A stretch of DNA of 64,000 nt, taken from the NCBI GenBank assembly GCA_958496175.1, contig OY292278.1:6696001-6760000 (forward strand), in the 5' to 3' direction. Both the position numbers and the translations under genes were made by a program. The notes under the pieces are model-generated. The model ran no database searches. It was not told where the DNA came from and worked only from the letters and a program-made list of their open reading frames with translations. Each line of letters opens with the position of its first letter. Within the stretch, counting starts at the first letter, position 1. Positions 10,396 to 23,184 of the stretch are shown here, in pieces. This DNA comes from Sisyra terminalis. Lineage: Eukaryota > Arthropoda > Insecta > Neuroptera > Sisyridae.

Positions 10396-13300
10396 ATTAC
10401 TTTAACAAAATGGCAGATTATGATTTTTGAAAGGAAAAGTAAACATTTTGATATAATGTTGTTAAAAGATAATCCCCACCGGTTTAATTTTAATAATTTC
10501 TTATTTTTTTTATTCTTCTCAACTCATTTGTATATCAAATAAAAACATTTTATCTCCATTATAATATATTTCGTAAATAAAATCATGAATTAACAAGTTA
10601 ATATTGTCAAAAAATTAACAAGAATTACATTGTCAAAATTTATCAAAATCCTTTGCAAATATAAAAAGCATGTTTGGAAAAAATTACACAAGAAACTTTA
10701 AGTAAAAAAAATATGTTTACAATATTCTTCGTTCGCCCATAAGCTTTCAAAGCTCGTAGGTTGAGAGGCAATAAAATTCTATGTTGCATCTATGAGTAGA
10801 CTCTTCATGAGCTGTTGTTCCTCTATGAGCAAACTCGTTTCCCTTTGTATAAATCCCTTATAATATTTAAATATTTCAACCAAAGTGAAAATGTTTTAAA
10901 TAATGAACGAATACGTTCATAACCATTCGTTTGGAAAGCTTAAAAGCATGAATATTTGATGTTATTGTCAAGCCTGCTCTCTTCAACGTATTATTATTAT
11001 TTACTATTATTACATGCTACTATTATCATTTCCACAACAAAAATGTTACTTTATAAATATTTTCTAAATGTTTAACTTTCGTTCGTTACAAACATGGACT
11101 GATTTTCCATTAGTAAAGTTATACGTGAGCTTTTTCAATTAATTGATTACTATAATGCAAATAAATTGGAAACTTTCATCGAAATATTATAGTTATGCAC
11201 AAAATTCAATTGATAAGGCATTTAACTTTCATTTTTGTGAAATATTTATCAAATTTTGCTTTAAATTTTAAACTGATAAAATAATATCATTGTTCGTATT
11301 TTGTTAGTAAATTTCCTTGGAAGTAATAGCTTCATAATTCTGACGCCTTGGTTCTTCAAAACTTTACGATTTATAACGACTTTCGGACAATTTTATTGCT
11401 GTTGCTGGTGTACCACAAAATATTATCAACATTTGGAGCGACAGAAAAATTTTCATTTGGTCAAAACTATTGCTGTTAGGAAAAACTTTTCCAACAACAC
11501 TTAGAATGTGGACAATAAATCAAATTATGAGGAAAATGTCAAACAATTTAAGGAAAAGAAAATCAATCAATGGAATAGTTATTGTTGAATTTGTAGTACG
11601 TAAATTATTGTTCTACTAATTGGTTTGTTATTTTATATGTACCATTTACAATTGAACTATTGTTGCAATATTTTTCATGCAGTACCATTCATTTAAAAAC
11701 TATAATGAACTTTGTGAATAAATTGAAGCTTTAATAAGCTTTTTTTATTTCATAACGTGAATTTATCTCCGTTTTTTTGGGGTTGAAAATTTAATAAATT
11801 TGTTAAATATCCATTATTTCCAAAGCGTTACATTGATAACAACGGAAAAATCAGTTAAACATTCATAAATTGATTTAACATGTACTACCATAATGATGGA
11901 TTGTTATTTACTCGGTTTGGCTCAAATATTATTTAACGATAACAATAGTAATCACAACAACGAAAATTTGCAATATATCAAATGGGAAATATTCCATCAT
12001 TTCAACAGTTTTCCCATCTACAATAAATCCTGGCGTTGAAATTTGAAACGCCTCATCAAACTCGCCCGTCACTTCACATAAAATTAAAACATTTTTTATA
12101 TATATTTAAATAATTTTTTTATGCATTTACATTTTTTTTTTTTGGAGGAAAAAAACCAATGTTGATTTGAGATTATCCTAGCCGAGCGTTTGCGACATCT
12201 TTTCTAATGTATTCCACATCTTTTCCTTTTTCTTTTTTTTTTTTGTCAAAGATAAAGTCATAAAGCTTGAACGAAATAAATTTACGACGTTTGCATACAA
12301 TCGCATATTTCACAGTACGAAAATCGAATGAATTATCCTTTTTCGTTCAGCAACGTTTACGTCGTCTTTTTAGGTTAATATAATTTGCTCTTATCGAAAC
12401 GATTGTTGAATTTTAAAGAAATTTGTTCGAGTTTTGGCATCAATTGTGCCATTTGACATTTAACAATCTAATTAAATGCATAAGTAATGGATTGCACACC
12501 CGAATGGCGTTTTGATAATGGAAAGTTGCCAAAAAAAAATTGGTTTGTTTTATATAATAGTACTGAAAAAACAAGGGATAAAGAAAATAAAATATCAACA
12601 ATTTTAGCCCAAGTTAGGGGTTAAAATTAACCGTTGAGGAATTGATGGAAAATATTTATAAAATCTGGATTGAATAAAATAATATTCATGTATAGGAATA
12701 TCAGATATTTCACCCAAAAATTTCCAATAACAAGTAATGTTATCATCATCCTTAAAAGCGATTTTTTATGAAAACTTGAGTTTTCAAAAATTTATCTTCT
12801 AGCGTTATAAAAATAATACATTTTCGTATTGTCTTCTATTTTGGTTTTGATTTTGATCTTCTTGTGATTATTTGTCTTCAGTGATTGGCTATAGTTGAAG
12901 CTAATAACAAATTCTTTATGCAAAATTTTCAAGTTCTTCAGATATTTTGGAACAAACAAAATATTGTTAATTGTTCATTACAATTCTTTTGATCTTGATT
13001 TAATTTCTTATATCTTTAAGGACTACCGATTAGATGTGAAAAACATGATAAAAATATCCAAAAGAACAAATAGAATCTGTAATATCAAGCTATTAGAAAA
13101 GAATTGAGGTTGAAATAATTAATCCAATTTTGTCTAAAAAATTTACAAATTTAGCATAACTTTTCAAAGAACTTTGAAAAAAAAGGTTTAACTTATTGAA
13201 GATCTTAATTTTTCTCTTGATAACAGTAGCTGCACAAAATCGTTGGTAGCATGCATAAAATGCATTATAAATCATTAAATACATAGCAGATGTTAACCGG

Positions 13301-13497
13301 TAAGAAGAAGAGAAAAAATCTACTTAAATAATAATTCAAAATTCGTTCAAAAATTGTGAAAACCATCGAATAATTATTCCAAAATATTTTTTTAAAATAC
13401 AATAATACTTATGAAAAAATTGAAAAAATTCAAAAAGACAAAGTTTAATGAAATATCATTATTTTTAAATGCATATATACCTTTGATAAAATCCACT
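10396..13497. other. No gene recognised, AT-rich
   Basis: Only short chance reading frames of 60 to 70 residues occur, none with recognisable motifs. A block near 12180-12540 has slightly more mixed composition. Nothing else is supported. Confidence 0.5.
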
Positions 13498-13515
13498 ACC
13501 CTATACTGATTAGCC
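13498..13515. repeat. Orphan terminus of the Mutator-like repeat
   Basis: ACCCTATACTGATTAGCC matches the terminal sequence of the element at 14989-15802. No partner arm is visible nearby, so this is a solo or truncated end. Confidence 0.45.
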
Positions 13516-13613
13516 AAAAAAAATTAATTAATAAATATTAATTTAAGTCATATGACTCAATTTCTTTATTACAATGCGTTTCAACAATTTTTTATGTCAT
13601 CGTCATGTAATGA

Positions 13614-13870
13614 TTATTTTGTCAGCTGTACACAAATTTCATATAAGTTGTTTATTTTATGTAATTTGTCGTTAAGGATGTTATTAGGATCTAGTTTGAA
13701 GGCTTTGTATATTTCATATTCTTCCAGGGTGTTCATATGTGATCCTTTCTTGCAAATATGTAGTGGCTTAAAATTTGTTCCGAAATTTAAGTATTGATAA
13801 TTTTCGTCATAAAGAAGTTTTGTAAAATTTGAAGTTATTGTAGGAGAGATTATACTGGAACTCACTTTGG
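13614..13870 (-). pseudogene. Penelope-like element, C-terminal fragment
   Basis: The minus-strand reading frame contains FGTNFKPLHICKKGSHMNT followed by LEEYEIYKAF and NNILNDKLH. This matches the typical C-terminal tail that follows the GIY-YIG domain in Penelope-like elements (LEEYEIYK and LND are the recognisable words). It lies downstream, on the minus strand, of the GIY-YIG fragment at 14451, with a foreign LINE scrap between them. It is part of the same broken element that starts near 16856. Confidence 0.7.
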
Positions 13871-14064
13871 AGGAGTAAAAAAATGGAATTAAAATTGGTG
13901 GAAAGCGATTTTCCAACCTTCAATTCGTAGACGATACAATCATAAATACGAACAGTGAAAAAGAGTTATTGGACTTAATTCGAAGACTTCAAATCGTAAG
14001 TCAAAATTTCGCTTTAACAACAATAGGACCAATGATCGATGATCGCGATAATAATCAAAATTAG
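13870..14064 (+). pseudogene. LINE reverse transcriptase scrap
   Basis: A plus-strand frame reads IGGKRFSNLQFVDDTIINT and then SEKELLDLIRRLQIVSQNF. This matches the 'IGG...NL.(Y/F)ADD' catalytic block and following helix of insect non-LTR reverse transcriptases; the aspartate pair (VDD) is kept. Only about 60 residues survive. It lies in opposite orientation within the Penelope-like remnant, so it probably inserted there or replaced part of it. Confidence 0.6.
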
Positions 14065-14450
14065 AACAAGAAAATAAGTTACCAAAATATTATAAGAAAA
14101 ATTATTTATGGTTCTCAGTTTACGGATCTTTATTAAGACAAAAGGTCTTAATTATGTGAAGAAAAATAACCCTTACAAAATCAACGATCTTCATCCTCAA
14201 AGGTAAATTTTAAACTGAAAAATATTAGTTTTGGATTATAAAAGGGAGTTATACACAAAAATTATTTAAATAAAAATCATTTTCTTTGCGATATATGAAT
14301 TATAAATCGAAAGAAATATCGTTCCAAATGTTTTGTACTCAAAAGTCACTTTAAACGAGAAATACGAAGTCTACTTTGTACAAATCAAGGCACTGCAGTT
14401 ATTTTAATGGCGGAGTATGCATGGGCCAATCATAAGACACCGTACAAAAC

Positions 14451-14815
14451 TCAATCTTTATTTTGACCAATCAGTGAATTTGTTACTAAAACTTCATAGA
14501 TTTTTAACCAATGACATGATTTCTTGAGTGTATGTTCCTTATATCTTGTTCCGAAAGATCTACCAGTTTGGGCAATGTAGAATTTTTCACAACAACCACA
14601 TTTAATATTATATATTCCAGTTTTGTTTTTCGTTGTAATTTGGTTGTTCTCCAATGGCTTAAGAATATTCATCATATTGTTCTTTGTTGAAAATGCGATA
14701 TTGAAGTTATTTTTCTTTGGAAAGTTGGCGATTGTAAAACTAAATCTATTCTTGAAGTTTGACATAACATATTTTTTATTTACTATTGGTGGAGTTGGAA
14801 GAATGTTTTTTTAAG
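14451..14815 (-). pseudogene. Penelope-like element, GIY-YIG endonuclease fragment
   Basis: The minus-strand frame of about 104 residues includes KTGIYNIKC, GCCEKFYIAQTGRSFGTRY and KEH. This is the GIY-YIG nuclease fold as found at the C-terminus of Penelope-like retroelements: GIY, a CxxC pair, YIGQTGRSF and an R...EH. The second motif reads YIA instead of YIG. In family members the domain nicks DNA for target-primed reverse transcription. The fragment is separated from the RT part at 16473 by a hAT-type insertion and ends before the C-terminal tail at 13614-13870. Confidence 0.8.
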
Positions 14816-14874
14816 TAAAATTCGATATTATTTTGTCTACAATTGAGCCTTTAGTATTCGTTAGTAGTGGCTAT

Positions 14875-16464
14875 CAGTGGCGTGCACAGAGATTTTAGGT
14901 AGGGTAGGCAGAAATTTTTAAAAGCTACTTCAGTATAATCAAAAATGCATGTTGGTTTTAGTTCGTCGTTATGATGAGTAAATAATGAACCCTATACCGA
15001 TTAGCCAACAAAATTTTAAAGTGTGAATTTTCTAAAATTTTTTTTGCCAATCCATGGGAAATCGTTCGTAGAGGTATGTGAAAGAAACCGTTTCGGTTGT
15101 GCCAAATAGTTTAGCGCTAATAAATTAATTAAGAAAAAATAATTAGTTAATTGGTCATTGATATAGTAAAATGTTAAGAAAATATAGTTCAAAGCAACAT
15201 ACAATAACAAAAATGCGGGAAAATTTAGGAAACAGTTGGTTAAATATAAAACTAAAAAAAAAGTTAAGGAAAACTAAACAGAACCTCCTCCCTTCGAAAA
15301 AAAATAGAAAAAGAAAGGCAACTCAGAAATTAATTTTTTTCCGCAAATTATATTTTCCCAAAATTTTTCACAATAACAAAAATCGAAACATAATTACAGA
15401 GGTTTTCCTCCAAAAACTTTTCATCACTAATGAAAATCAACTTATCACACAAAAAAATTTTGAAAAAATATATATACGAAGTAGAACATTAAGTAAGTGT
15501 TTTTTGAAATTCGAAAAATATTTTTCTTTGACTTTTTTTTTAGTTTTAGTTTTAACTAACCGTTTCCTAAATTTTCCCTCATTTTTGTTATTGTATGTTG
15601 CTTTAAACCTTATTTTTTTAACATTATACTATATCAATGAATAATTAATTAATTTATCTTCTGTATTTAATTACCGCTAAACTATTTTATCACAAACGAA
15701 ACGGTTTCTTTCAAAAACCTCTACAAACGATTTCCCATCGATTGGCAAAAAAAAAATCGGAAAATTCACACCTTAAAATTTTGTTGGCTAATCAGTATAA
15801 GATAAATAATGATGTTGATATTTTCAACCACAAATACCCATAGATAGACTCAATTTGTAAACTTTATTAAAGAAATACAATATAATTGTCAGGATTAAAT
15901 AATACAGATAATAGATAATATATTATTAAAATTTATTAGAATTAAATAATAACAATGTATGTATATTGCTGATCGTTAAATCGATTTTTGAGATGAATCA
16001 AATTCAAACTTGTAATTTCAGCGATAATGAATAAGAAACGATGCTACTTCGGTAATTATCGTAATTTGTCGTGTGCAAGAAGACAGTGTCTATTTTTAAG
16101 GTTGTGTGTGTAGAATTGTATATTTGTATTATTGTTTTTATACGAACGCACACACTGACACGTATGTGTGCTATGAGTGCACACATATAAATATTTAGAC
16201 ACGAATAGTTTGTGTCTTTCCCGCCGCGTTGCCAGGAACGTTAGTGCATTGCAATGCAAATATTATCAGTCCCTTACTTGAAATTGAACGAACGAATGAG
16301 ATGGCATAATCTGTATACTGTATAGATGATATCCGTTAAGATTTTTTCTTTATTGGTATTTGGTAAATAAAATAAAACTAGATATCAGAACAAAATTATA
16401 AATATTTATCTGAATTATGTAGGGTAGGCAGTGTCTTTTTGTCTATATGGAATGCACGCCACTG
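14875..16464. mobile_element. hAT-type non-autonomous element, 1590 bp
   Basis: Ends are CAGTGGCGTGCA and its exact inverse. An identical 8 bp duplication GTGGCTAT flanks it (14867-14874 and 16465-16472), the hallmark of hAT transposition. Subterminal GTAGGGTAGGCAG occurs at both ends in inverted form. The interior holds no transposase; half of it is the nested Mutator-like element. It splits the Penelope-like element and so is younger than that element. Confidence 0.85.
14989..15802. mobile_element. Mutator-like (long-TIR) element nested in the hAT element
   Basis: Arms of about 255 bp (to about 15255 and from about 15540) are inverted copies with around 85-90 percent identity by eye; both ends contain GATTAGCCAACAAAATTTTA. 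A 10 bp duplication TAAATAATGA flanks it (14979-14988 and 15803-15812). Long terminal inverted repeats plus a 9-10 bp duplication are the usual signature of Mutator-like elements. A 157-codon open frame (15171-15644) spans the palindrome but is low-complexity, rich in Lys, Asn and Phe, and its ends mirror each other, so I do not call it a gene. Confidence 0.7.
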
Positions 16465-16472
16465 GTGGCTAT

Positions 16473-16856
16473 AGGTTTAATTTTCTTAAATGTCGGTTAG
16501 TAGTTTTGATAAAGGGGAACCCATGGCCAAACTTTCCTTTTGGAGACAAAATTTTTGATTGAAATTTAAATAGCTTTGTTGTAATATGATTAACAAGTTC
16601 ATTATGTCGTTCATTACCATATAATTATATATTTTTTATGTCATATAATTATATTCCACAATTTTGATTGTTTCTTCAACAGGGATATTTGAGTTTAAGT
16701 TGACAATGTCAAGTAATGTAATTTTGATGTTCTTTAGTAGTTTAAGGTTTTTAGTATTATTCATAAATTCATATAAGTTTTTTAATTGTTTTAATAGTTT
16801 CAACTAATTTTTTGGCTAACCAATATCCAGGAACTAGTTTGTAATCCACTACCGGT
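16473..16856 (-). pseudogene. Penelope-like reverse transcriptase fragment
   Basis: Minus-strand frames give DYKLVPGYWLAKKLVETI, then after a frameshift KITLLDIVNLNSNIPVEETI, and further on YLNFNQKFCLQ with SLAMGSPLSKL. These correspond to the Penelope RT blocks with 'D(V/I)..L..(N/S)(I/V)P' and 'K(D/E)GLAMGSPLSP'. The polymerase aspartate pair that should follow is not visible, because the hAT element interrupts the gene at 16464. The remainder continues at 14815. Stops and frameshifts show it is dead. Confidence 0.8.
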
Positions 16857-16942
16857 ATATGTATGTACAACAAGTATGCCAATCCGACCGGTAGTGGATT
16901 ACAAACTTACTTCTGGATATTGGTTAGCCAAAAAATTAGTTC
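16801..16942. repeat. Head-to-head junction of two Penelope fragments
   Basis: Arms 16801-16856 and 16887-16942 are inverted copies encoding the same DYKL...WLAKKLV peptide on opposite strands, with a 30 bp spacer rich in ATGTATGTA. Inverted partial copies are common for Penelope-like elements; that explanation is inferred. Confidence 0.7.
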
Positions 16943-17072
16943 AAACCATCAATTCAGGCATCATATCGAAAGAAAATTGTTCAATTAAAAAACTTATAAG
17001 AATTTATGAAAAATACTGTAAACCGTAAACTACCACAGAACATCAAAATACCATCACTTGACATTGTTAATT
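16887..17072 (+). pseudogene. Second Penelope-like RT fragment, truncated
   Basis: Plus-strand frames read DYKLTSGYWLAKKLVQTI, then RKLPQNIKIPSLDIVNF, parallel to the minus-strand copy at 16473-16856 in both peptide and DNA. It stops near 17072, where unrelated Mutator-like repeat sequence begins. It is inactive. Confidence 0.7.
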
Positions 17073-17084
17073 TCCAAAAATTTA

Positions 17085-18068
17085 ATTAACTTTTGTTTAA
17101 TTAAAAAGTAAAAAGGAAAATTAAGGAAAACTCATCAGAACCTCCTTTCTTCAACCCAAAAAATGGGGAAGCAAAGCCATTTATGTATTTTTCTTCTATT
17201 AATAATATTTTAAAGTAATTTTCAAAAATAACAGAAATTGAGACTAAATTAAATAAATTTTTCACCCAAATATTTTCTCTGAAAATCAATTTTTTCCACT
17301 GTTAATTTTATGAATTAAATATGTGAAACATAAGATTACGTTTTATGCAGACTTGGAAAATATTTTCCACACTTTTCATCCCTTCAAACGCTTTCAAATT
17401 AAAAAAAAAATGATACACTATTAAACACGCTTTTCACACATACATTTTCATCGTTTACTACGAAAACCAACTTTTCCCACAATTTACTTTTAAATTTTCA
17501 CAAACAATAAGAATGTATGTTTAAAAGCATGTTGAATAATTTCTCAATATTTATTGATTTGATCGAATTTACTGGGTCGAAAAGTGTGGAAAATATTTTC
17601 CTAATTTTCAATCCAAATCTTTTATTTCTCATATTTTACTAAAAAATTTATTGTGGGAAGGGAAATATCGAGTTTCACAAACGGTGAAAATTATTGGATG
17701 AAAAGCAGGACTAACGTCTCGATTTTTGTAATTTTTGTAAATTTCGTGAAAATACAATTTAAGGAAAAAAATATATGCATAAATTTTTTTTTTCCCCCAA
17801 TTTTTGAGTTGGATGTGGTTTTGTTAAGTTTTCTTAAATTTTATTTGTATTATCAAACAACAGTTTTCTAAATTTTCCTAAATTTTTGTCGCTATATGAC
17901 GTTAAATCCCTATTTTCTTAACATTTTACTATATAAATAACCAAATTATTAATTAAATACTACTTAATTATTTGGTCACAAACGACATGATTTCTTTCAC
18001 CAAAATCATCGATTGGCGAAAAAAAAATTAAAACTTAAAATTTTGTTGACCAATCGGTAAAAGATAAA
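17085..18068. mobile_element. Second copy of the Mutator-like element, left end lost
   Basis: TTAAGGAAAACTCATCAGAA with the following CCTCC matches the interior of the 14989-15802 copy. The end near 18068, reversed, matches its terminal arm (ATTGGTCAACAAAATTTTAA). The inner part is longer and more diverged, and the expected left arm is absent. Confidence 0.5.
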
Positions 18069-19515
18069 ACCACTGCCTTCAAAATTACATTTTTCAATAT
18101 ATATTAAAAAGTCAAACCAACTAAAATTCATATTTTAACTTTTCATCATTCAAAATTCCATGTAAACATTGAGGAAGAACATAGTTAAACCTAATATATT
18201 TCAGGTAATTATTAGTTCTCGGCAATTGGAAAAGATATAGGCCGATAATATTTCATTAAGCTAAACGAGAAGTTAATTAACTATCGATTCAAACATTTGC
18301 TATGTTGAATGAACTGTTCATTGTTCAATATTAGAAATAATTAAATCAAACAGCGAAAGATATTCATTTCATGGTTACCAACCGCATTGTTCTGCGCTAT
18401 GTTTGATGAAACACTGAGCCTGATTGGGCCTCAGTCTACACCCAGGGAAATATGCTAATAGCAAAATGGAATAGTTTACACACTAACGCAAATACTTTCC
18501 AACCCAAAAATTGAAGAAAATCATATTCACAATGCACAAAATTTAATTAATCATGAACATTATCGCGGTGTTAATTTCCCGTTTTATTTCGAGAAATACA
18601 TTTCAATTACATGGCATTAATTTTATTGTCTAGCATTAATTAATTTTCACAGTTCTCCCGTTTATTTTCTCTCCCTCTCGTTTTCTTCACTTAAATCCCA
18701 AAATTATTTCATCAATTCTCTCTAATTAGTACACATTTTCATCATTTACACTAAATAATAAATACAATCGAAATATTCGATTGTCATTGAATTAAAATGG
18801 AATAAACAAAATTGTGGTCCACAATTGAATTGAATGAGATTTGTAACGCAAATAATTCAAATTTCTCAATTAATTCGAAAAGTTTTTACTACCACTTGCC
18901 ACCCCGTTACCACCCTTAAACATCCAGATATGATCATTTCGACTAAATGCATTTATATTTTATTAAATAGTAAATATTAGATTCCACAAATTCTGTCAAA
19001 GATAACTGAAGCGAAATTTGTGATTAAATTGTTTATCAATTTTGGTATGAAATGTAAACTAATTTAGATATTCGTGACAGAAATATCAATAATTATTACA
19101 ATTGGAGTGTGTGGTGGGGGGTGAGTTATGTGGGGAACTTAACAGAACCGGGAATAATAATTATTATTACTATTAATAATTATTATATTAACGGTATTTG
19201 AGGTGCAAATTTAATGGTATTTACATATGTGAGAGAAGATTTACTAAAACAGGGTGGAATTTTGTTTTAGCCTATGTATATTTGTCGCAAAAAAAAGCTT
19301 GTGGTAAATTTTTGGGCACTGAACTCAATGAAAAAATAACCATGTAATTTTTATTATATATCATGAGTTTTTAGACAAATTTCATTTGTAATTTTATACT
19401 TAAAACATTAAAAAAAATAAGATTTAAAGGATAGAAATTGGCAAATCTAGTGCAGAAAACAGGCTGGATTTCTCAAAGGGAAGAGAATTTGGAAGCATAT
19501 TTTATATATTAGGAA
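18069..19515. other. No gene recognised
   Basis: Mixed AT-rich sequence without a convincing frame. A G-rich patch (GTGTGGTGGGGGGTGAG) near 19108 and an ATT/AAT-rich run near 19155-19195 are simple sequence. Confidence 0.5.
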
Positions 19516-19517
19516 TA

Positions 19518-20939
19518 GACTTATTCCAACAAAATGATCAACTTTAATTCTTTATTATATCAAAAATATTGTTGGGAATGACAAAAAAAAATCCTGTGAA
19601 AGTTTAAGCTCTTAATATTAAGAGGTGTCGCATCGCAAATTTCGATTTTCCATTAAAATAACAAGGGAACATTATTCTCTTGCCCTTTGGAATTTTATAG
19701 CTCACGTTGGTGCCAATATTTCGGAATGACCAAGTTATAATCTTGTAGAAAATTGAACGATCTACAAAAAAGGTCTCCAACAAGTTTTTGATATATTTAT
19801 TACTTCAAAAGTTATTAAAGGTCAAAATTGAACTAAAGAGAAGTTTTAATATTTTTTCAATTTTTTGACGCAACCATCAATTTTATGAGAAAATTTTATA
19901 GGACATTTTTTGTAGAACAATTTTTTTCCTTTAACTTATCTCTTAAAAAGTTTTTGATATTTTTCACAGGTGTTAAGTTATTTGCATTAAACTGAAAATA
20001 TTCGTAATTTTATTGTTTTAAATTAATAATATTTCCTGAATTAATATTTTTATATAATATGTATATAATGGTATACATCTTTATAATGTTATACAATATT
20101 CTCTTGCACTTTGGAATTTTATAGCTCACGTTAGTGACAATATTTCGGAATGATCAAGGTATATTCTTGTAGAAAATTGAACGATCTACAAAAAAGTTTT
20201 CTTACAAGTTTTTGATATATTTATTCCTTCAAAAGTTATTCGAGGTCAAATTTGAACTAAAGAGAAATTTTAATATTTTTTCAATTTTTGACGCAACCAT
20301 TAATTTTATGAGAAAATTTAATGGGACATTTTTGTAGAACACTTTCTTTCTATAACTTATCTCTTTGAAAGTTTTTGATATTTTTCACAGGTCCTAAGTT
20401 ATTTAAATAAAATAAAAATAATATTTTTTATGTTAAAAATATAATAATTCAGGAAAATTTCAGTTAAATGCAAATAACTTAGGACCTGTGAAAAATATCA
20501 AAAACTTTTATAGAGATAAGTTATAGGAAAAAATTGCTCTACAAAGAATGTCCTATAAAATTTTCTCATAAAATTGATGGTTGCGTCAAAAAATTGAAAA
20601 AATATTAAAATTTATCTTTAGTTCAACTTTGACCTCGAATAACTTTTGAAGGAATAAATATATCAAAAACTAGTAACAGATTTTTTTTGTAGATCATTTA
20701 ATTTTCTATAAGAATATACCTTGGTCATTCCAAAAAAATTTCACCAACGTGAGCTATAAAATTCCAAAGTGCAAGAGAATATTGTGCCCATGTTATTTGA
20801 ATGAAAAATCGAAATTTGCGATGCGGCACCTTTAAATATTAATATTACGAGCTTAAACTTTCACAGGATTTTTTTTTGTCATTTTCAACAATATTTTCGA
20901 TATAGTTAAAAAAAAATCATATTTTTTTTTGAAACAGTC
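19518..20939. mobile_element. Palindromic element P1, copy 1
   Basis: Ends are degraded forms of GACTGATTC and its inverse. The element is one large inverted repeat: CTCTTGCACTTTGG and TAGCTCACGTT near 20101 recur inverted near 20753-20783, and TCACAGGTCCTAAGTTAT recurs inverted around a centre near 20435. The left side is partly duplicated (the CTCTTGC... block starts at about 19678 and again at about 20101). There is no coding sequence. TA-type duplication, better seen at other copies, suggests a Tc1/mariner-like mobiliser. Confidence 0.7.
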
Positions 20940-22470
20940 TTATGGGGAAACTTATAAAAATAGCTTTGAAGTATGGAGTTATAATGTATCTTTGACAGTG
21001 CTTTTCGAACTTTTTTATACCTACTTTTGGTATTTCATCAACATTGAAGATTGGTGATCATTATAGTTGCTCAAATTTTTGATAAAGCAACGAGAAAGAA
21101 TTGTTTGAATAAGCTTTTTTTTATCAATTCTATTAAAATCAAGGAATTTGCATACCCAAACCAAAACAACAACTTTTCACTTCCATCGAAAACAATGTAA
21201 AAAGTAAACATTTTAATTGGACCAACATTAAAATGCGATGCAATCGAACTGCAAATGAAAGTCAAGCGCGAAAGCGCCAGCGAAACAAGCATTAAGCTCT
21301 CAGGAAATGGAGTAAATCATTACATCAAACAAACTCCAACCGGAAAACCTTATCGGCACAAAAATGTTTGTTATCAACACAAGCATTAGCCATTGTTGCA
21401 ATCGTTTGACAATTGCATAACCATCTCCATCAGCGTCATTAGCATCCAAGGTAGTTCTACATATTTGTTATCCTTTTCACTAAATGCAACCGGCTGGAGC
21501 GCACCATTTGAGCTTTATGAGCTTTACGCGGAAATGACGAATTAGATTCATTTTTTTTCTCGGTAAATCTCCAAAAAAAAAAATAATAAATCACAACCTA
21601 ATTTCGTTTTTCTCGTTCACATTTCAAAAGACGAAAATACAGGCGACAAATAAATGAATATAATTTTATAAACTCAGAAAAATGACATCACATTTTTTAA
21701 TTTGTACTAGAAGCTTTACGAATAAATTAGAATAATATTTCAGTGTCAAAAAAAAAGCACAAGGTATGAGGATATAAAAGTTTTGTATTTCTTAAGAAAG
21801 CTGCGATTTTATATTTTCCTATTGTTTAATTGAAAATGAGTGCTTGAGAATATACCTACGTAATGTCCGATCTTGGGAATTGTGTTGAATAAAATTCAGG
21901 TCAGATAATCCCTTAAGGGTCCCAAATAACCATATTCACGTTCGAAACGTGTTGCATAAATGTTTTTGAACTGCTACGGAAAATTAACTCCACTCAAGTG
22001 GAATGAATAATCGCCCAACAAATGAGAAATTGTATTTTTTTTAATCTTTATAGTTTTACAATAAACACAGCAAAGTAAATGGAGATAAATCCCAAAATCA
22101 AACAACTATTTTCCACTTTTATTTGAGGGGGAAAAAGAGAGGAGATATACACAACCACGCTATAAAACTTTTGCACTAGATACAACAATGGTTTGCTTGG
22201 TTTATTATCCGCTTTTCTTCGTTTGCTAATCCTGTTTAGGTGTATTTTTATGCTGTAATTCTTTGAATAAATATGCCGGAGATATATTCGTGGGCGGTTA
22301 CCACATTTGAAGAATAGAACTTTTTTTTTTCTATTGTACCAATCGAATTATAACGTAAAAAAGTTAAGATTCAGGCTATGAAAAGAAATATACTTTAAGC
22401 AACAAAATAAATATTTTTATTTCTTTAACAAAGTTTGCTTTTTTATTAAACGTTAAGTGATGTATTTGAC
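20940..22470. other. Unique-looking AT-rich stretch, no gene recognised
   Basis: A less monotonous block at 21180-21560 contains words such as AAGTCAAGCGCGAAAGCGCC but no sustained reading frame. I see no repeat family in it. Confidence 0.45.
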
Positions 22471-22474
22471 TTAA

Positions 22475-23180
22475 GGGTGGATCACCGTCAGAAAAAAAAA
22501 TTTTTGATTTTTTTTTTCCATAAATGTCTTCTTATAACATTCAAGAGTAACGTGTTAAAAGGATTGGAATAGCTGACTAATGTATTTTCACTGATAAAAA
22601 TTGAATAAATTGATAACAACATAAAAAAATATCTTAAAAAAACTTTAAATGCGTTTTTCTCGAAATCAACTTTTTAAAATTGGGAGACAAGATTTCTCAG
22701 AAACTATCCGACGGATTGACTTGAAACTGGTGAGTGTTATAGTTCAACACGTCTTCTTGGTACTGAACCTCTGAAATTGGCCAAACCTCTCCCCCTCAAA
22801 GTGGGAGAGGGGGAAAAGTCCAAAAAAAGGTCGTTTTTTTATAACTTTTTTCAAAGTCACGCCATTTTGTGAATTTTCAACTTTTTTCGGATTTTCGAGG
22901 TTCAGTACCAAGAAGACGCATTACCAAAACCTAAATTCTTTGGAAATCATGATCCGACTTCCGATTTCCGAGAAAACTTGTCTCCCGTTTGCCTCCTCAT
23001 TTTTGAGGACCCTTTTTCAAAGCGCTGTAAAAGGGGGAGGGGGGACATATTGGGGCAAATAAAAAATAAATAGCTCAAAACTTCAGCTTTTACATGCCGA
23101 AGACCGTTTTTATATCTCTAAAAAAAATGGCAGCAGTTTTAAAAAAGTCATTTTTTTTACGTTCTGACGGTGATCCACCC
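22475..23180. mobile_element. 706 bp TTAA-flanked element, copy 1
   Basis: Perfect 19 bp terminal inverted repeats, GGGTGGATCACCGTCAGAA, are flanked on both sides by TTAA (22471-22474 and 23181-23184). TTAA duplication is diagnostic of piggyBac-type insertion, although this family begins GGG where piggyBac termini usually begin CCC. The interior contains a partial inner palindrome around the GAGAGGGGGAAAAG stretch near 22805 and no transposase. Confidence 0.8.
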
Positions 23181-23184
23181 TTAA

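Noticed and set aside
13552..13797. 81-codon plus-strand frame
   Set aside because: It is the antisense of the Penelope-like C-terminal fragment, which has a clear family match on the minus strand.
15171..15644. 157-codon open frame
   Set aside because: It runs across a palindromic Mutator-like element; its two ends mirror each other and the composition is low-complexity Lys/Asn/Phe.
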